Shown here one piece after another: positions 7,799 to 8,004 of a DNA stretch of 8,004 nt (position 1 is the first letter of the stretch; each line of letters starts with the position of its first letter). The DNA comes from an uncultured Opitutaceae bacterium. GTDB taxonomy: Bacteria > Verrucomicrobiota > Verrucomicrobiae > Opitutales > Opitutaceae. A program made the translations under genes and the position numbers. Below the pieces are notes generated by a model. It searched no databases, was not told the DNA's origin, and was given only the letters and a program-made list of their open reading frames with translations. The DNA lies in contig CAMLSH010000164.1 of NCBI GenBank assembly GCA_946482625.1, positions 1 to 8,004 on the forward strand, in the 5' to 3' direction.

Positions 7799-8004
7799 TG
7801 GGTGGCGGGGGCGGGACGGAAGGCTTCGCGGAGCCAGCGGAGGGAGGCGGCGGTCATGGCGAGGCCGGCGAGGAGGCGGAGGGTGAGGAGAGCCTGCGTC
7901 CACGATTCGGAGCGGAAGAATTCGGCGGCGTGGGCGCTTTCCTGAGAGCCGAGTATCAGCATCGCGGTGACGTAGAGGGCGCAGGCGGATTGCCAGAGGA
8001 TGAA
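7795..8004 (-). CDS. C-terminal part of a small membrane protein (5' end outside window)
   Basis: An open frame enters from the right edge and ends at TGA (7797-7795), giving the last 69 residues of a protein. It contains two hydrophobic stretches (ACALYVTAMLILGS and ALLTLRLLAGLAMTAASL) joined by a polar loop with ESAHAAEFFRSESW, and ends in a basic tail REAFRPAPATQ. It looks like two membrane helices of a small integral membrane protein similar in style to its neighbour. The family is not recognised. Codon use matches the other genes, with C-ending codons, and the 4-nt ATGA overlap with the next gene supports its being real and in the same operon. Confidence 0.72.
   Translation of the reverse strand, partial: FILWQSACALYVTAMLILGSQESAHAAEFFRSESWTQALLTLRLLAGLAMTAASLRWLREAFRPAPATQ

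Overview
The window is a GC-rich bacterial segment in which every supported gene is on the minus strand. The G-rich plus strand is the template side of C-ending codons such as CTC, GCC and ATC. Three things suggest a Verrucomicrobiota genome, possibly Opitutaceae: a large propeller-type sensor kinase, 7-nt and 14-nt degenerate tandem repeats between genes, and weak or absent Shine-Dalgarno sequences. This placement is inference from gene style, not from a marker gene.

In the direction of transcription (high to low coordinates), the window opens with the last 69 residues of a small membrane protein (8004-7795). A 137-residue four-helix membrane protein follows (7798-7385). Next is a 646-residue fusion protein (7404-5464): an MFS-like 12-helix membrane domain, one more helix that looks like an internal signal peptide, a CcoO-like cytochrome c domain and a second cytochrome c domain. 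An OmpR-family response regulator (5467-4802) and its cognate-type HAMP histidine kinase (4688-3261) come after it. The first four genes overlap each other (4, 20 and 4 nt), so they are probably one transcript. The kinase follows after 113 nt that contain the repeat tract.

After a 193-nt gap comes a separate large sensor (3067 to beyond position 1): signal peptide, about 14 Reg_prop propeller motifs, a Y_Y_Y domain, one membrane helix, HisKA and most of HATPase_c. Its C-terminus, possibly with receiver domains, lies outside the window.

The most interesting part is the 8004-3261 block. A membrane-transporter/di-heme cytochrome fusion of unknown function is co-encoded with two small membrane proteins and a two-component system. 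The CcoO-like motif, which is typical of cbb3 oxidase subunit II, occurs here without an oxidase subunit I in view. The simplest working model is a respiratory or redox-linked membrane module, perhaps tied to copper, nitrogen oxide or terminal-oxidase metabolism. Its expression would be controlled by the two-component pair. The substrate and signal cannot be read from the sequence.
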